Position numbers and translations under genes: made by a program
Part shown: piece by piece, positions 34,701 through 47,958 of the stretch
Numbering within the stretch: the stretch's first letter is position 1
Layout: each line of letters opens with the position of its first letter
NCBI GenBank assembly: GCA_024803745.1
Contig: JANJXV010000099.1
Coordinates: 124,001-188,000 of the forward strand
Reading direction: 5' to 3'
Length of the DNA: 64,000 nt
Source: Megascapheus bottae
Taxonomy: Eukaryota; Chordata; Mammalia; Rodentia; Geomyidae
The notes under the pieces: generated by a model
Databases searched by the model: none
What the model saw: only the letters and a program-made list of their open reading frames with translations
Told to the model about the DNA's origin: nothing

Positions 34701-35262
34701 GGAATGATATATAGCCAACCGACAAGATAAAATAATGGCATTCTCGGGGAAGTGGATGAAAAGGAAAAAAATCATATTAAGTGAAGTAAGCCAAACTCAA
34801 AGGAACATAGGCCCAAGAGTCTCCCTCATTTGTCAAATTCAGTAGAAACCTTGGGCTCTGCTACCAGAGATTTACAATAGAACAAAATCTAGAGACATCG
34901 GGACAAATAGTATGACACTAAATCTAAGGACCTCCAAGATAAAGAAACAAAACTCATATAATGAGTGATTGTTGTCCTTAATGAACTATGTGATCTCTTA
35001 TCTCTTTTGCTATCCCTTGGTTATATCATATTGTTACAATATTTCACCTTGTTTTCTGATATATTTCATATGTGCCTAATTGGTTATTTGAAATTGGATA
35101 GGGAAGGGGGGAAATGAAAATGATTGGGGGTAGGGGAAGGGAAATGGGGACCATATCATTACATGGGGTATCAAAGTTTGAGAAGTAATGCACCTTCTAT
35201 CTGGTGAATATAATGTAACCCTTCTATAAATTACAATAAATATAAATACATAAAAAGAAGAT
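34610..35262 (+). mobile_element. Second L1 3' end, copy 2
   Basis: Counterpart of 1,012-1,668, with a shorter, purer CA run. Confidence 0.85.
34654..34699 (+). repeat. (CA)n microsatellite, copy 2
   Basis: Uninterrupted CA run in the same L1 position as 1,056-1,109. Confidence 0.97.
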
Positions 35263-35284
35263 CTGCACAGAAAAAAATAATAAT

Positions 35285-35693
35285 GGCATTTTTGGGGTAG
35301 TGGATGAAATTAGAGTGAATCCTGTTGAGTGAGATAAGTCAAGACCAAGGAACAAAAGGTACATGATATCCTTAATATATGGATATTAGTTTCAAACAGT
35401 AGTAGAGCGATGATTGAATAGTTGATACCCAAAGTTCCGGACATAATTTTGGAGATATAAACATAACTACATAGACATAAAAATCTAGGGTAGACTATAC
35501 ACTCTATAGACATGTGTTTTATTATAGATTAATCTGTATCTATGACATACAAAGACTCAGCTTAATTTTTACTATATTCTAAAATCTATGTGCCAGTGAT
35601 TGTATAGCGATTCCCTTCTTGAATACTTGTTGGTTAAACATGACATTTGAAATATGATGTAAAATTCAATGTTAATAAATTTTTTTAAAAAGA
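35285..35693 (+). mobile_element. Third L1 3' end, copy 2
   Basis: Counterpart of 1,690-2,100; near identical. Confidence 0.7.
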
Positions 35694-36074
35694 GGCTAGA
35701 GGTAAATACCACTAATGTACTTGCTCTAAGTGGTACAGAAATTTTCTTAATGAATCAAGGGGTTTTATTACATCTTTATGCAATTATTTTAGTTCTGAGT
35801 GTTCTACACTCAATGATACTTCTGGAAAGATGATATAGCTGACTGTGTAGATGGTATGAAGACATACTGGCCTAAACGTAGAATAAAGCAGTGGTAAGTG
35901 GCTGTTAGCTGTCCAGATTCTACTGGAATATGTGGAATGAATTTATTAAGCACAATGCAGGCTCTTAGTCAGATCAGGATCAAGATTATGTGGTTCCATC
36001 AGATGAATGAGGAAAGATCAGAAAAATCTACTAAGATATCCAGATATACTTTTTAAACTAAGGTATCTGGACTC

Positions 36075-36316
36075 CTTTTTTTTGTTTCTTGGTGGGGAGG
36101 TTGAACTTTGGACCTGGGCAAGGTCTCTTAGTTCTTTTTCCTCAAGGCTAATGCTGTACCAGTTTTAGCCACAACTCCACTTAGTTTTTGGGTGGATAAG
36201 TGGAGAGTAGAATCTTACAGTTTTTTTTGTTTTCATTTTTTTTGCTTGCAAAGGCTTTGAATCACCTTCTCCCTGGCTAGTAGAATGACAATTATGACCC
36301 TCCAGCGCCTGGCTAG
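36075..36316 (-). mobile_element. Composite SINE, copy 2
   Basis: Counterpart of 2,486-2,727. Confidence 0.7.
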
Positions 36317-36436
36317 TGATTTTTTGAAAACTGGACTTTATTCCAAATCACATAACTGGTTCCTAGCAAAGTTTTGAAGCCTGACTTAAATGTGACAGAT
36401 TTTTGTCACTTGGAGACACTCTGTGCTGAACGTTAG

Positions 36437-36541
36437 AAATCTACCAGCTGAGTCACAGTGGCACTTCCAGTTTTTTGTTTATGTGGTGCTGAGGAATGGA
36501 ATCCAGGGTTTCATACATGCTAGGCAAGCTTCATTTTCAGC
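36437..36541 (-). mobile_element. ID-like SINE fragment, copy 2
   Basis: Counterpart of 2,846-2,950. Confidence 0.7.
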
Positions 36542-36702
36542 CCAAGGTTTTATGTTTTGTTTTTTCAGTGTTGTTGCTTCTAAGGTACTGTATGATGTTC
36601 TTTCATTTTCTTTGCTTTTTACCTCTTTTCTTCTTTTTCCCTTTAGTTTTATTCTCTGTAGTCACTGTGTTGAATTCGGGTACCCTGTGTCTTGTACATA
36701 GG

Positions 36703-36972
36703 TTTATGTGATTTGGGGAATGGAGAGGGTATAATAAAATGGTAAAAAAAAAAACCAAAGGAAAAAGGGTGAACCAATTGATCAATGATACTTGGAAGAC
36801 ACTAAACGGAAATGAACTGAACAATCTGGGTGGAGAGGGGGCTGAGGGTAGGAAAACAGAGAAAAATGAGGGAGGTGATAACAATTTTCTTAAGAAATAT
36901 GTTCATTACTTATGTAACCGTATGCCAACTATATATTGACTTAACAAAATAAATTAACTTAAAAAATAATTT
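36703..36972 (+). repeat. Dispersed repeat, fuller copy
   Basis: Counterpart of 3,112-3,236 with 145 additional bases at its left (tttatgtgatttggggaatgg onward). Probably the ancestral state of this old repeat. Confidence 0.5.
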
Positions 36973-37200
36973 AGCCGGGTATGGTGGCTCACACTTGTAA
37001 ATGTAGCTACTCAAGAGGCTGGGATCCAAGGATAGCAGTTCAAAGTCAGCCTGGGCACTGAAGTCCATGTGACTCTTATCTCCAATTAACCACCAGAAAC
37101 CCAGAAGTGGCCATATGGCTCAAGGGATAGGGCAGTAGTCTTGAGCTGAAAAGCTCAGTAACAAGACCCAGGTGCAGAATTGCAGTCCCATGACTTGAAT
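36973..37200 (+). mobile_element. Composite SINE, copy 2
   Basis: Counterpart of 3,237-3,465. Confidence 0.85.
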
Positions 37201-37211
37201 GATGAATGATA

Positions 37212-37434
37212 CTAGCCAGGCTCTGTGCGCTCACACTTGGAATCCTATCTACACAGAATCAGGTTTGAATCCAGCCCAAACAAATTGCATGATATTCTGA
37301 TTTACAGTTCATTACCAAAAATCTGGAAGTGGAGCTGTGGATAAAGTGGTAGAACACTAGCCTGAAGCAAAAAAAAAACTTTTAAGGACAGTTCCCAGGC
37401 CCTGGGTTCAAGTCCCAGGACTTGCATAAAACAA
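37212..37434 (+). mobile_element. Composite SINE, copy 2
   Basis: Counterpart of 3,477-3,698. Confidence 0.8.
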
Positions 37435-38713
37435 CAAAATGTGATGCTGAGTCCTCCATCATTTGGTGTTATAGTTCAATATTCTTGATATGCGTCTTAG
37501 AAATTAAGTCCCTAGCAAATACTCTCCCCTGAAATTCTGCTTCATACCTGATTCATAGAATTTCAGCATCATTACTATCACCTACCAGTTACCATAGCAG
37601 TCTACTACTGAAAATTTGAAGAAAACTTTTGAGTAATCCTAATAAATCTGTGTATCATCTGCACACTCATCAAATCAGCAGGAGCTATGTTCTACAATTA
37701 TATAAATGTATTTAATCCCTTCTTGACTTAATGAGCCTTAAAGAGTAAAACATATGAAATAGTTATGAAACTAACAGTCACCATTCTTCTACCTAATATT
37801 GTAATGTAAGTTTATAAATGCAAGGACTATTCTGAAGTGTGCAGAAGATAGCTTCTAATTATAATATTCTCATGAAGTATAGTTTTTAAGAAAGATGTTG
37901 CTTGCTTTGGGAAAGCAAAGGCAAGGAAAAATGATATAAGTAAGTTCCCTCTTTATCAGAAGGAAACTACTATTGGGTTTAGATCAACTTCATTCATTCC
38001 GTGCTGATGAAACAAATATTTGCAATTCCTGAGGCCAATCACTTCATTGTGATGCACAATCAGCCAGCTTAGATCAATCTTCCAAAAAAGGAAAGGAACA
38101 AATGAGAAGCAATTAAGGTTTCCAAAATGAACCAGGTGGTGGTGGCAGCTCACACTTGTAATTCTATCTACTCAAGGCCTGAAATCCAAGGATCTGGATT
38201 AAGTCTGTCTGGGATGAAGATATTACTGTCTGTAACATCATCTCTGTTATCACAGCCCAGCTGATACACTCTGCCCAACAGGTTCCAAACACCAAAGTCC
38301 ATCTCCTATCTGAAATACTACCAAACGTACTCACATATTATTTCCTCTTTGGTAGATAGTTGAAACATGTACCAGAAACATTTCCCTGGCTTCAGAGTGG
38401 AAGTGGAAATATATACTCACTAGAATCCCATCTAGTAAATTACAGTCAATCATCGTTCCTCACATCTTGTTAGTTAAATTGAACTATGAGTGTTTGGATC
38501 AGAAGCAATGTGTATGAGCATACATGTTGTAAAAGTACTGTAATCCTAGCTACTCAAGATAAGCTGAGAACTGAGGATTCCAGTTCAAAATCAGCCACGC
38601 AATAAATTCCATAAGATTTTTACCTCTAATTAACCAGCAAAAAACAGAGCGTTGAATTGTGCTTAAAATGCCACAGCCCAAAGCTTTGCATTAAAATGCT
38701 AGGGGGTAGCATT
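37435..38713. other. Spacer without a gene, copy 2
   Basis: Counterpart of 3,699-4,976, with the same B1-like fragments at about 38,126-38,190 and 38,535-38,658. Confidence 0.6.
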
Positions 38714-40966
38714 CAGGATGCCCACTCCCTCCACTCCTTTTTAACATAGTACTAGAATTCCTAGGCAGTGCAATAAGGCAAGAAGCAAGCATAAAGGGGA
38801 TCCAAGTATGGAAAGAGGAAATAAAACTATCCCTCTTTGCTGATGACATGATTCTGTATTTAAAGAATCCTATAGACTCTACTCCCAAGCTCCTTGAGCT
38901 GATTCAAAGCTTTGGAAGGGTAACAGGCCATAAAATGAACCCACACAAAAAAACTACCTTACTTTACGCCAACACTGAGAGGAACGAGGCAATAATCAGG
39001 AAAGAAATTCCTTTCACAGTAGCCTCAAAGAAAATAAAGTACCTAGCAATTAGCTTAACTAAGAATGTAAAGGACCGTTTAGATGAAAACTTTAAAACCA
39101 TAAAAAAGGAAATAAAAGCAGAACTAAGGAAAGGGAAAAACCTCCCATGCTCCTGGATTGGAAGAATCAACATTGTGAAAATGACAATCTTGCCAAGGGC
39201 TATCTACAAATTCAATGTAATACCAATCAACATCCCAATGTCATTCTTTAAAGAAATAGAAGAGGCAATTCAAAATTTCATATGGAATAATAAAAGACCC
39301 CGTATAGCAAAAATACTTCTTAGCAGAAAGGACAGCGCTGGAGGAATTTCAATTCCAAACTTAAGACTCTATTACAGAGCTATAATTCTCAAAACAGCTT
39401 GGTACTGGCAAAAGAACAGGCCTGAAGTCCATTGCAGTAGAACTGCGGACCCAGATATTAAACCACAGACCTATGGCCAAATAATCTTTGACCACGGAGC
39501 CAAAAAAATAGAATGGAAGAAAGATAGCCTCTTCAACAAGTTGTGTTGGCAGAACTGGTTAAACACCAGCAGAAAAATAAGTTGGATCCTTCTTTGTCAC
39601 CTTGCACTAGAATTAACTCCAAATGGATCAAAGACGTGGGGGTAAAAGCTGACACACTGAAAAGTTTACAGGAAGGAATAGGAGATACACTAGGCCTCCT
39701 TGGCACAGGTCGAAACTTTCTTAATAAGGACAAAGAATCACAACAAATCAGAGAAAGGCTGGATAAGTGGGACTGCATTAAACTGCAGAGCTTTTGTATG
39801 GCAACGGATATAGCTAGTAAACTAATCAGGAAGCCTACAGAGTGGGAGAAGATCTTCACCACCCAAACAACGGACAAAGGCCTCATATCTAAAATATATC
39901 AACAACTCAAATAATTGAATCACTCCAAAACTCACCTCCAAAGTAACACCCATCCCATTAAAAATGGGCCAAAGACTTAAGAGAGCCTTCTCTGAAGAAG
40001 AAACAAAATTACATCTCTGGTAATAAAAGAAATGCAAATCAAAACAACTCTAAGATTCCACCTCACTCCAGTTAGAATGGCCAGGATCAGGAATATGAAT
40101 GACAACAGATGCTGGAGGCGATGTGGCCAGGAGGGATCAGTACTACACTGTTGATGGGAGTGCAAACTCGTTCAACCACTATGGAAAGCAGTGCTTCAGT
40201 GCCTCAAAACGCTAAACATACAACTCCCCTATGACCCAGCAATTCCAGTACTTGGCAATTACCCAACAATCCAGAAACAAGGGCATACTAAACCCACTAG
40301 CACAACAATGTTCATTGCAGCACTATTCACCATAGCAAAGATATGGAACCAACCAAGATGTCCCTCAGTTGATGAGTGGATCAACAATTTGCGGTATTTG
40401 TACACAATGGAATTCCATGCTGCTGTCAGAAAAAATGACATCGCCCCATTTGTTAGGAAATGGAAAGACTTAGAACAAATCATATTAAGTGAAGTAAGCC
40501 AGACTCAAAGGAACTTAGGCTCAGTGGTTTCCCTCATTTATCATAATCAATAGAAACCTTGGGCTCTACTAGCAGAAATTTGCAACAGAGCAAAAGGCCA
40601 TATATAAGGCCATATAATGTGAAGCTAATTGAAAGGACCTCCAGGATATGGAAACAAAAGCCATATAATGAATGATTGTTGTCCTTAATGTACTATGTTT
40701 TCTCTCATCTCGTTTGCTGTCCCTTGGTTATCCCATATTGGTATAGTATCTCACTTTGTTATCTGATATATTGAATTTATTTGTATTTGGATATTTGAAA
40801 TTTGATAGGGAAGGGGGGAAAACCAAGACGGGTGGGGGGTGTAGAGCTGGAGGGAAATGGGTACCAAGACATGTGAAAGGGTATCAGTGTATGTGAATTC
40901 ATGCACCTTCTATCTGGCAAATATCATCTAACCCTTTCACTAATTACAATAAAAAAATGAAAAAAA
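38714..40966 (+). mobile_element. 5'-truncated L1 at head of the array
   Basis: Same truncation point (inside the GCPLPPLLF block) as 4,977-7,258, so it was present before the large duplication. It ends in the standard 3' UTR and an A-rich tail joined to the U1 leader. Confidence 0.92.
38716..40553 (+). pseudogene. L1 ORF2 RT fragment, head element
   Basis: The frame is open from the GCPLPPLLF block through FADD (38,836-38,847) to 39,645. A base loss near 39,570 moves the frame, and the protein continues from 39,543 in the new frame to 39,914. A 28-bp loss near 40,010 removes part of the RHMKKCS region. A TGA interrupts the Cys segment as in copy 1. The C-terminus resumes from 40,191 and ends SLIYHNQ at 40,553. 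More decayed than its copy-1 counterpart. Confidence 0.9.
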
Positions 40967-41597
40967 AGAAAGTTGTTGTGTCTGGGGAGGATGATGGGGT
41001 CAAATACATTTCTTCTTAGAAATTTACCTCATCTGGTTGCCCTGGATTTTCCTGGGCTTCTTCTTAGAGAAAGGCCTGTTATATTGGATTTGTGGCTTGG
41101 CAATGATCTAGCATGTACATCTCCGAGTAAGACATCCACAACTTCCATGCCTGAGACTCTAGTTTCCTGTCCTTTGGCAACAGCACAGCAACATCTTTCT
41201 TCCTCCTGAGCCACAGGCCAAGTGAGCTGGCTTGAGCTGGTTGTTAGTTACAGTGGCTTGGTTACCAGTTTTCCATATTCTGTTCCATTATGAGGGAGGC
41301 AGGGTCACCTTTCAGGACCCACTGACCAAAGATCCTTGCTCACAAAAGACCTCACCAAAGACATACTGGAGGCTGAATCTCTTCTCCACTCTCACAATAT
41401 ACATGTGGATGTAGTAAACAGCACACCATATTTGTCCAATCCCAATGTCTTCCACTAGACCCCACTACTAGTCTAGTCTCAGGATCAAGGAGCCTTTCTT
41501 AGGTAAGATCCAGTCTTAAGGGTCAATATTGCCCTCATCCTTTACAAAACATTGGCTTCACAGTGCCTTCTCTGCCTGCATTTTTCCCCTTGTCGAA

Positions 41598-41790
41598 TTT
41601 TTTTTTTGCTAGTCTTGGGACTTGACCTCAGAGTTTGAACATTGTTCTTGGGCTTTCTTTAGGCTTTTGCTGTCCCACCGAGCCACAGCACCACTTGCAG
41701 AGTTTTCTATGTATGTGGTAATGAGGAATCAAACCTGAGTCTTTTTGCTTGTTAGCCAAGTACTCTACCACTAGGTGAAACACACAGGGC
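41598..41790 (-). mobile_element. ID-dimer SINE in U1 leader
   Basis: Same insertion as in the other leaders: gagccacagcaccacttgcag, gtggtaatgaggaatcaaacc. Confidence 0.82.
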
Positions 41791-42025
41791 ATCTTGCACA
41801 TATTTTTGACGTCAATCTACTAGGATATCATTAGGTTTCTGTATCCTAATCAATTTTTTCCTGATGATTAGCTTTGTTGTCAAGTGTAAAATATGCAAGA
41901 GGTAAAAGCACAGAAGAATTAGTGAAATTAAAAAAAAAAGCATTAGACACAGTTAAGTGTTCATTCTTTGTGGGAGAAAAGATATTTGGATATGATGATG
42001 ATGACTTTATAATTACTATGTCAGG

Positions 42026-42222
42026 GTTGGGAGTTTGGCATGGTGGTAGAGTGCTTGCCTAGCATCCATGAAGATCTGGGTTTGATTGCTCAGTATCACA
42101 TAGATAGAAAATCTAGATGTGGCACTGTGGCTCAAGTGGCAGAGGGCTACACTAGACAAAACCCGAGACAGTGCTCAGGCCCTGAATTCAAGCCCCAAGA
42201 CTGGCAGAAAGATAAAAGAAAA
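42026..42222 (+). mobile_element. ID-dimer SINE in U1 leader
   Basis: Same insertion as in the other leaders. Here the ID core is gtttggcatggtggtagagtgcttgcctagc. Confidence 0.86.
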
Positions 42223-42891
42223 TAAAAATGCTTTTTACGAGCTAATTCACTCACAGCATTTGCTTCTGAAATCTTCGCTTCTGCATCTTGTGAAATAGCC
42301 TTTTCCCTCAACGTAGACAAGAAAAACAGATCCACCCCATGGTCCACTGTGAGGCAACTGGATGGGCTAAGAGCTAGTCGTGCAGCAACACATAAGTTTT
42401 ATTCTAATACTTTCCAAACTTTGTACTCAAATATGCTACCTACTTACCAACTTCGGTCACTTATCCTTATGCTATATCTTTTCTTCATTACTACAATATT
42501 CTTACACTCCTACGTTAATCATTTTGTACCTCCCATGACCTCTCTCATTCTTTTTTTTCTATCTCTGGACCTCTGCTCGTCTTTCAACCCTTATACTGCA
42601 CGGATGTACACTTGATGGCTGTTGAGCAATATTGTATATGTAGGTGGTTAATTATTCTCTAGGCTCAGAGGGACTTAAAGGCAATAGAGATTGGATTGAG
42701 AGGCTTATTGTTTTGGGTATAAATCGCTTATCAGTGGTTGTATTAGATGGTCTGTAAGTGCACAAAAAGAGAGAGTGATAATACCAATCAAAACTTGTGA
42801 ACATCTAGTGTCTGCCAGCTGCAGAGGTCTAGGTTGGTTATATCTGAAAAACTATAATCGTATTTAGTAGTAATCTTGCTCCCATTTTCAA

Positions 42892-43892
42892 ATGGGCAGA
42901 ACAAGAAACTCAAGCAAAATGTCAAATCAAGAAACAACATCCCCCACCCAATGTAAATAGACAATGGAACAGTCACTGGCAAACCTAGAGGAGAGTCTTC
43001 CAAGTGCTACACAAATGCAATTGATAAACATCATTAATGGAAAATGTGAAAATATAAAGAAAGAGATAATGGAGGAAACCATAGCTGAACAAGAGGAAAG
43101 CAAAATCAAGGTGATAAGTGAAAAAGAAGAAGCCAAATAGGAGGCCATAATAAAGGTTTTTCAAAGAAAGATGGATGAATTCATAGAATCCACAAACAAA
43201 AACCGGACCAAACTCCAGCAAATGTCCAAAGAAAATAAAGCTACTGAGCTAACCACTCAAAAGGAAATCAAGGAGATAAAGAAATCCATACCTGATCCAA
43301 AACAAGACAGGCAAGGCATAAAAAGTGAGCAATTAGAAGCAAGGGAGATGAAAAATAAAGTAGATAGCTTTGATAGCAGGTTAGACAATGCAGAGGAGAG
43401 AATTTCAGGGGCTGAAGATAATTTAGGTATTATAAAGAACAGAAAATGAGTCAATCCAAATCTAGGAAATATGAGAGAGCGCTTCAGGAGGTCCAAGATA
43501 CAATTAGGAAGCCTAATTAAAGGCTAGTTGGTATTGAGGAGGGCGTGGAGAAAGAGGTCAATGGTATTGGAAATATACTTCAGGGAATCATCTCAGAGAA
43601 TTTCCCAAATATCCAGAAGGGCAGGCCCATCCAGATACGAGAAGCTTTTAGAACCCCAAACAGACCTGACCAGAAAAGAACATCCCACCGCCACATTGTG
43701 ATCCGAACTGGATCAATAGAAACGAAAGGAAAGATCCTAAAGGCAGCCAGGGAAAAGGGATCAGTAACCTATAAAGGCAAACCAATCAGAATAACCCCAG
43801 ATTTCTCAGCAGAGACCATGGAAGCAGGAAGTGACTGGAAGCATATATGTCATGCCCTTAAATCAAATGACTACCAACCAAGAATACTGTAG
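42892..43892 (+). pseudogene. L1 ORF1, unit U1
   Basis: The coiled-coil half starts MGRTRNSSK and carries two private TAG codons (42,958-42,960 and 43,138-43,140). The shared ATGA frame break is at 43,446. The RNA-binding half has a private TAA at 43,518-43,520, then stays open from 43,545 with GNILQGIISENFPNIQ, TSHRHIVIRT and KGKPIRITPDFSAET to the shared TAG at 43,890-43,892. Sequence continuing past that TAG (PAKLSF) shows the original protein was longer. This is the worst-damaged ORF1 of the array. Confidence 0.92.
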
Positions 43893-44115
43893 CCAGCTAA
43901 GCTCTCATTCAAACTGAGGGAACAATAAAACATTCCATTCCAGGGAAAAGCTGCAACAATATGTCAAAACAAAACCAACACTACAGAGAATTCCCAACGA
44001 TACTCTATACATACAAAATAAATGCATTATAGGGAAAGAAATGGCACCTAAACAGCATACCATCTAAGGACCACAAGAACTGTCAAGACACAGGCCCTAC
44101 TAAAAGCTTTTAAAA

Positions 44116-45016
44116 ATGGTAGGAACTAATAAATATCTCTCAATCCTAACTCTCAATATCAATGGACTTAACTCTCCAATTAAACGGCATAGGTTGTCTA
44201 GTTGGATCAAAAAGCAAGAGCCATCGTTCTGGTGACTTCAAGAGACACATCTTACCCAAAAACAATCATCTTTTGAAAGTGAGAGGTTGGAATAAACTCT
44301 ATCAAGCTAACTGCCCCCATAAACAGGCTAGAGTTGCCATCCTCATATCAGATACAATAGACTTCAAACTAAAATTAGTAAGAAAAGACAAAGAAGGTTA
44401 CTACATACTACTAAAGGGATCTTTCCTCCCGGAAGACATAACAATCCTAAATATTTACACACCCAATCCCGGAGCTCCAAACTTCATCAAGCAAACTTTA
44501 CTTACACTGAAACCATACATAGATCGAAATACAGTGATTGTTGGTGAGTTTAACACACCACTCTCACCTATGGACAGATCAACAGGGCAAAAACTCAACA
44601 GAGAAACCTTAGAACTGAACAACTATATAGACCAACTAGATCTAACAGACATCTGCAGAATATTCCACCCAGTAACACCACAATATACGTTTTTCTCAGC
44701 AGCACATGGAACATTTTCCAAAATAGACCACATCTTAGGCCATAAAGCAAACCTGGACAGATTCAGAAACACTGAAATTATTCCATGCACACTCTCAGAC
44801 CATAAAGGCATCAAATTGGAGCTGAACACACATCTCCACCAAAGAAAACCCTGTAACTCATGGAGACTGAACCACACATTGTTGAATCAAAAACAATGGG
44901 TAATCGAAGAGATCAAAACAGATAAGCAACTGTTTATGAAATTTAACAATAAGGAGCACACAAATATCAACTCCTTAGGGACACAACAAAGGCAGTACTC
45001 AGAGGAAAATTTATAG
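44116..45016 (+). pseudogene. L1 ORF2 endonuclease domain, unit U1
   Basis: Starts at ATG with LTLNINGLNSPIKRHRL. TGA at 44,233-44,235 (shared with U2 and U3) comes just before QETH, and a frame change near 44,275 follows. The main open stretch (44,162-45,016) has ILNIYTPNPGAPNFI, GEFNTPLSPMDRST, FFSAAHGTFSKIDHI and LSDHKGIKLEL of the APE-type nuclease. The usual catalytic GDFN is GEFN (Asp to Glu). The frame breaks again before RGKFIAL. Confidence 0.93.
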
Positions 45017-45894
45017 CGCGGAGTGCCTACAACAGCAAGTTGGAAAAATGGCAAACCAACTAGTTAATGTCTCACCTTAACCTCCTGGAAAAAGAGCAAC
45101 AAACCAACCCTAAACCCATTAGGAGAAAGCAAATTATTAAAATCAAAGCAGAATTAAATGATTTGGAATAAAAAAAACTATAGAAAGAATCAACAAAACA
45201 AGGAGTTGGTTCTTGAAAGAATTAACAAAATTGACAAGCCCTTAGCAAATCTTACCAAAAAAAGAAGAGAGCATATCGAGATAAACAAAATCGCAGATGA
45301 AAATGGTAATATCACGACAGAAATTACCAAGATCCAGAATATCATGAGGGAATACTTCTCAAACCTTTACGCCAACACATTTGAGAATCTTGAAGAAATG
45401 GATGAATTCCTAGACAATATTAACATACACACACTGAACCAAGAAGAGCTAACCCAACTCAACAGGCCTATTTCAAGCTCTGAAATAGAAATGGAAATTA
45501 GACAACTTCCATTAAAAAGAGCCCAGGGCCAGATGGATTCACAGCTGAATTCTATAAGGTCTTCAAAGCAGAGCTCACACCAATACTCCTCAAGCTCTTC
45601 AACGAAATTGAAAATGAAGGTTCTTTACTAAACTGATTCTGTGAAGCCAGCATATCCCTCATCCCCAAACCAGACAGAGATTCATCAAAGAAAGAGATCG
45701 ATAGACCCATTTCTTTGATGAACCTCGATGCAAAACTTCTCAACAAAATACTGGCCAACCGTCTACAACAACTCATCAGAAAAAGAAATACACTATGATC
45801 AAACTGGATTCATCACAGGGAGGCAAAGCTGGTTCAACATACACAAATCAATTAATATAATTCAACACATCAACAGGAGCAGGGATAAAATCAC
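45017..45894 (+). pseudogene. L1 ORF2 linker and RT finger region, unit U1
   Basis: From RGKFIALS through a TAG and TAA to ERINKIDKPLANL (45,158-45,631 is the open part), [10 protein letters not shown] and [11 protein letters not shown] private one-base loss in the lysine run before SPGPDGF shifts the frame to [11 protein letters not shown] after the SLLN block and further stops separate this part from the RT active site. Confidence 0.88.
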
Positions 45895-47958
45895 ATGATT
45901 GTCTCAATAGATGCGGAAAAGGCATTTGACAAGATCCAAAACCCCTTTATGTTAAAAGATGTGGAGAAACTAGGAATCCATGGAACATTTCTCAATGTAA
46001 TAAAGGCTGTGTATGAGAAACCCACTGCTAGTATTATACTTAATGGTGAAGATCTAAAGCCATTCCCTCTAAAATCAGGAACGAGACAAGGATGCCCACT
46101 CTCTCCACTCCTTTTTAACATAGTACTAGAATTCCTAGGCAGTGCAATAAGGCAAGAAGCAAGCATTAAGGGGATCCAAGTAGGGAAAGAGGAAATAAAA
46201 CTATCCCTCTTTGCCGATGACATGATTCTGTATTTAAAGAATCCTATAGACTCTACTCCCAAGCTCCTTGAGCTGATTCAAAGCTTTGGAAGGGTAGCAG
46301 GCCATAAAATCAACCCTCACAAATCAACTGTCTTACTTTACGCCAACACTGAGAGGAACGAGGCAATAATCAGGAAAGAAAATCCTTTCACAATAGCCTC
46401 AAAGAAAATAAAGTACCTAGCAATTAGCTTAACTAAGAATGTAAAGGACCGTTTAGATGAAAACTTTAAAACCCTAAAAAAGGAAATTAAAGCAGAACTA
46501 AGGAAATGGAAAAACCTCCCATGCTCCTGGATTGGAAGAATCAACATTGTGAAAATGACAATCTTGCCAAGGGCTATCTACAAATTCAATGTAATACCCA
46601 TCAACATCCCAATGTCATTCTTTAAAGACATAGAAGAGGCAATTCAAAATTTCATATGGAATAATAAAAGACCCCGTATAGCAAAAACACTTCTTAGCAG
46701 AAAGAACAGCGCTGGAGGAATTTCAATTCCAAACTTAAGGCTCTATTACAGAGCTATAATTCTCAAAACAGCTTGGTACTGGCACAAGAACAGGCCTGAA
46801 GTCCAATGGAGTAGAACTGCGGACCCAGATATTAAACCACAGACCTATGGCCACCTAATCTTTGACCAGGAAGCCAAAAAAATAGAATGGAAGAAAGATA
46901 GCCTCTTCAACAAGTTGTGCTGGCAGAACTGGTTAAACACCTGCAGAAAACTAAAGTTGGATCCTTCTTTGTCACCTTGCACTAGAATTAACTCCAAATG
47001 GATCAAAGACGTGGAGGTAAAAGCTGACACACTGAAAAGTTTACAGGAAGGAATAGGAGATACACTAGGCCTCCTTGGTACAGGTCGAAACTTTCTTAAT
47101 AAGGACCAAGAATCACAACAAATCAGAGAAAGGCTGGATAAGTGGGACTGCATTAAACTGCAGAGCTTTTGTATGGCAACGGATATAGCTAGTAAACTAA
47201 TCAGGAAGCCTACAGAGTGGGAGAAGATCTTCACCACCCAAACAACGGAACAAGGCCTCATATCTAAAATATATCAACAACTCAAAAAATTGAATCACTC
47301 CAAAACTAACCTCCAAAGTAACACCCATCCCATTACAAAATAGGCCAAAGACTTAAAGAGAGTCTTCTCTGAAGAAGAAACAAAAATGGCCTATAGACAC
47401 ATGAAGAAATGCTCAACATCTCTGGTCATAAAAGAAATGCAAATCAAAACAAGTCTAAGATTCCACCTAACTCCAGTTAGAATGGCCAGGATCAGGAAAA
47501 CGAATGACAACAGATGCTGGAGGGGATGTGGTCAGGAGGGATCACTACTACACTGTTGGTGGGAGTGCAAACTCGTTCAACCACTATGGAAAGCAGTGCA
47601 GCAGTGCCTCACAACGCTAAACATACAACTCCCCTATGACCCAGCAATTCCAGTACTTGGCATTTACCCAACAATCCAGAAACAAGGGCATACTAAACCC
47701 ACTAGCACAACAATGTTCATTGCAGCACTATTCACCATAGCAAAGATATGGAACCAACCCAGATGTCCCTCAGTTGATGAGTGGATCAACAAGTTGTGGT
47801 ATTTGTACACAATGGAATTCTATGCTGCTGTCAGAAAGAATGACATCGCCCCATTTGTTAGGAAATGGAAAGACTTAGAACAAATCATATTAAGTGAAGT
47901 AAGCCAGACTCAAAGGAACTTAGGCTCAGTGGTTTCCCTCATTCGTCATAATCAGTAG
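45895..47958 (+). pseudogene. L1 ORF2 reverse transcriptase core and C-terminus, unit U1
   Basis: Open for 482 codons from [13 protein letters not shown] (motif A; this Met is internal, just after a shared one-base loss) through [12 protein letters not shown] and FADD, to a private TAG (W to stop) at 47,341-47,343. It continues in frame from 47,386 with RHMKKCS, an intact [18 protein letters not shown] segment and the end SLIRHNQ. Confidence 0.93.

Larger units (their letters stand above)
33599..44466 (+). repeat. Large duplicated block, copy 2
   Basis: Counterpart of 1-10,775. Relative to copy 1 it keeps 145 bases at about 36,701-36,845 and lacks 28 bases near 40,010. Past 44,466 it continues into the rest of the L1 array, whereas copy 1 stops. 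Confidence 0.93.

Noticed and set aside
46845..47261. 138-codon minus-strand frame repeated in each array unit
   Set aside because: Shadow of the L1 ORF2 frame on the opposite strand, present wherever that ORF2 region is present.
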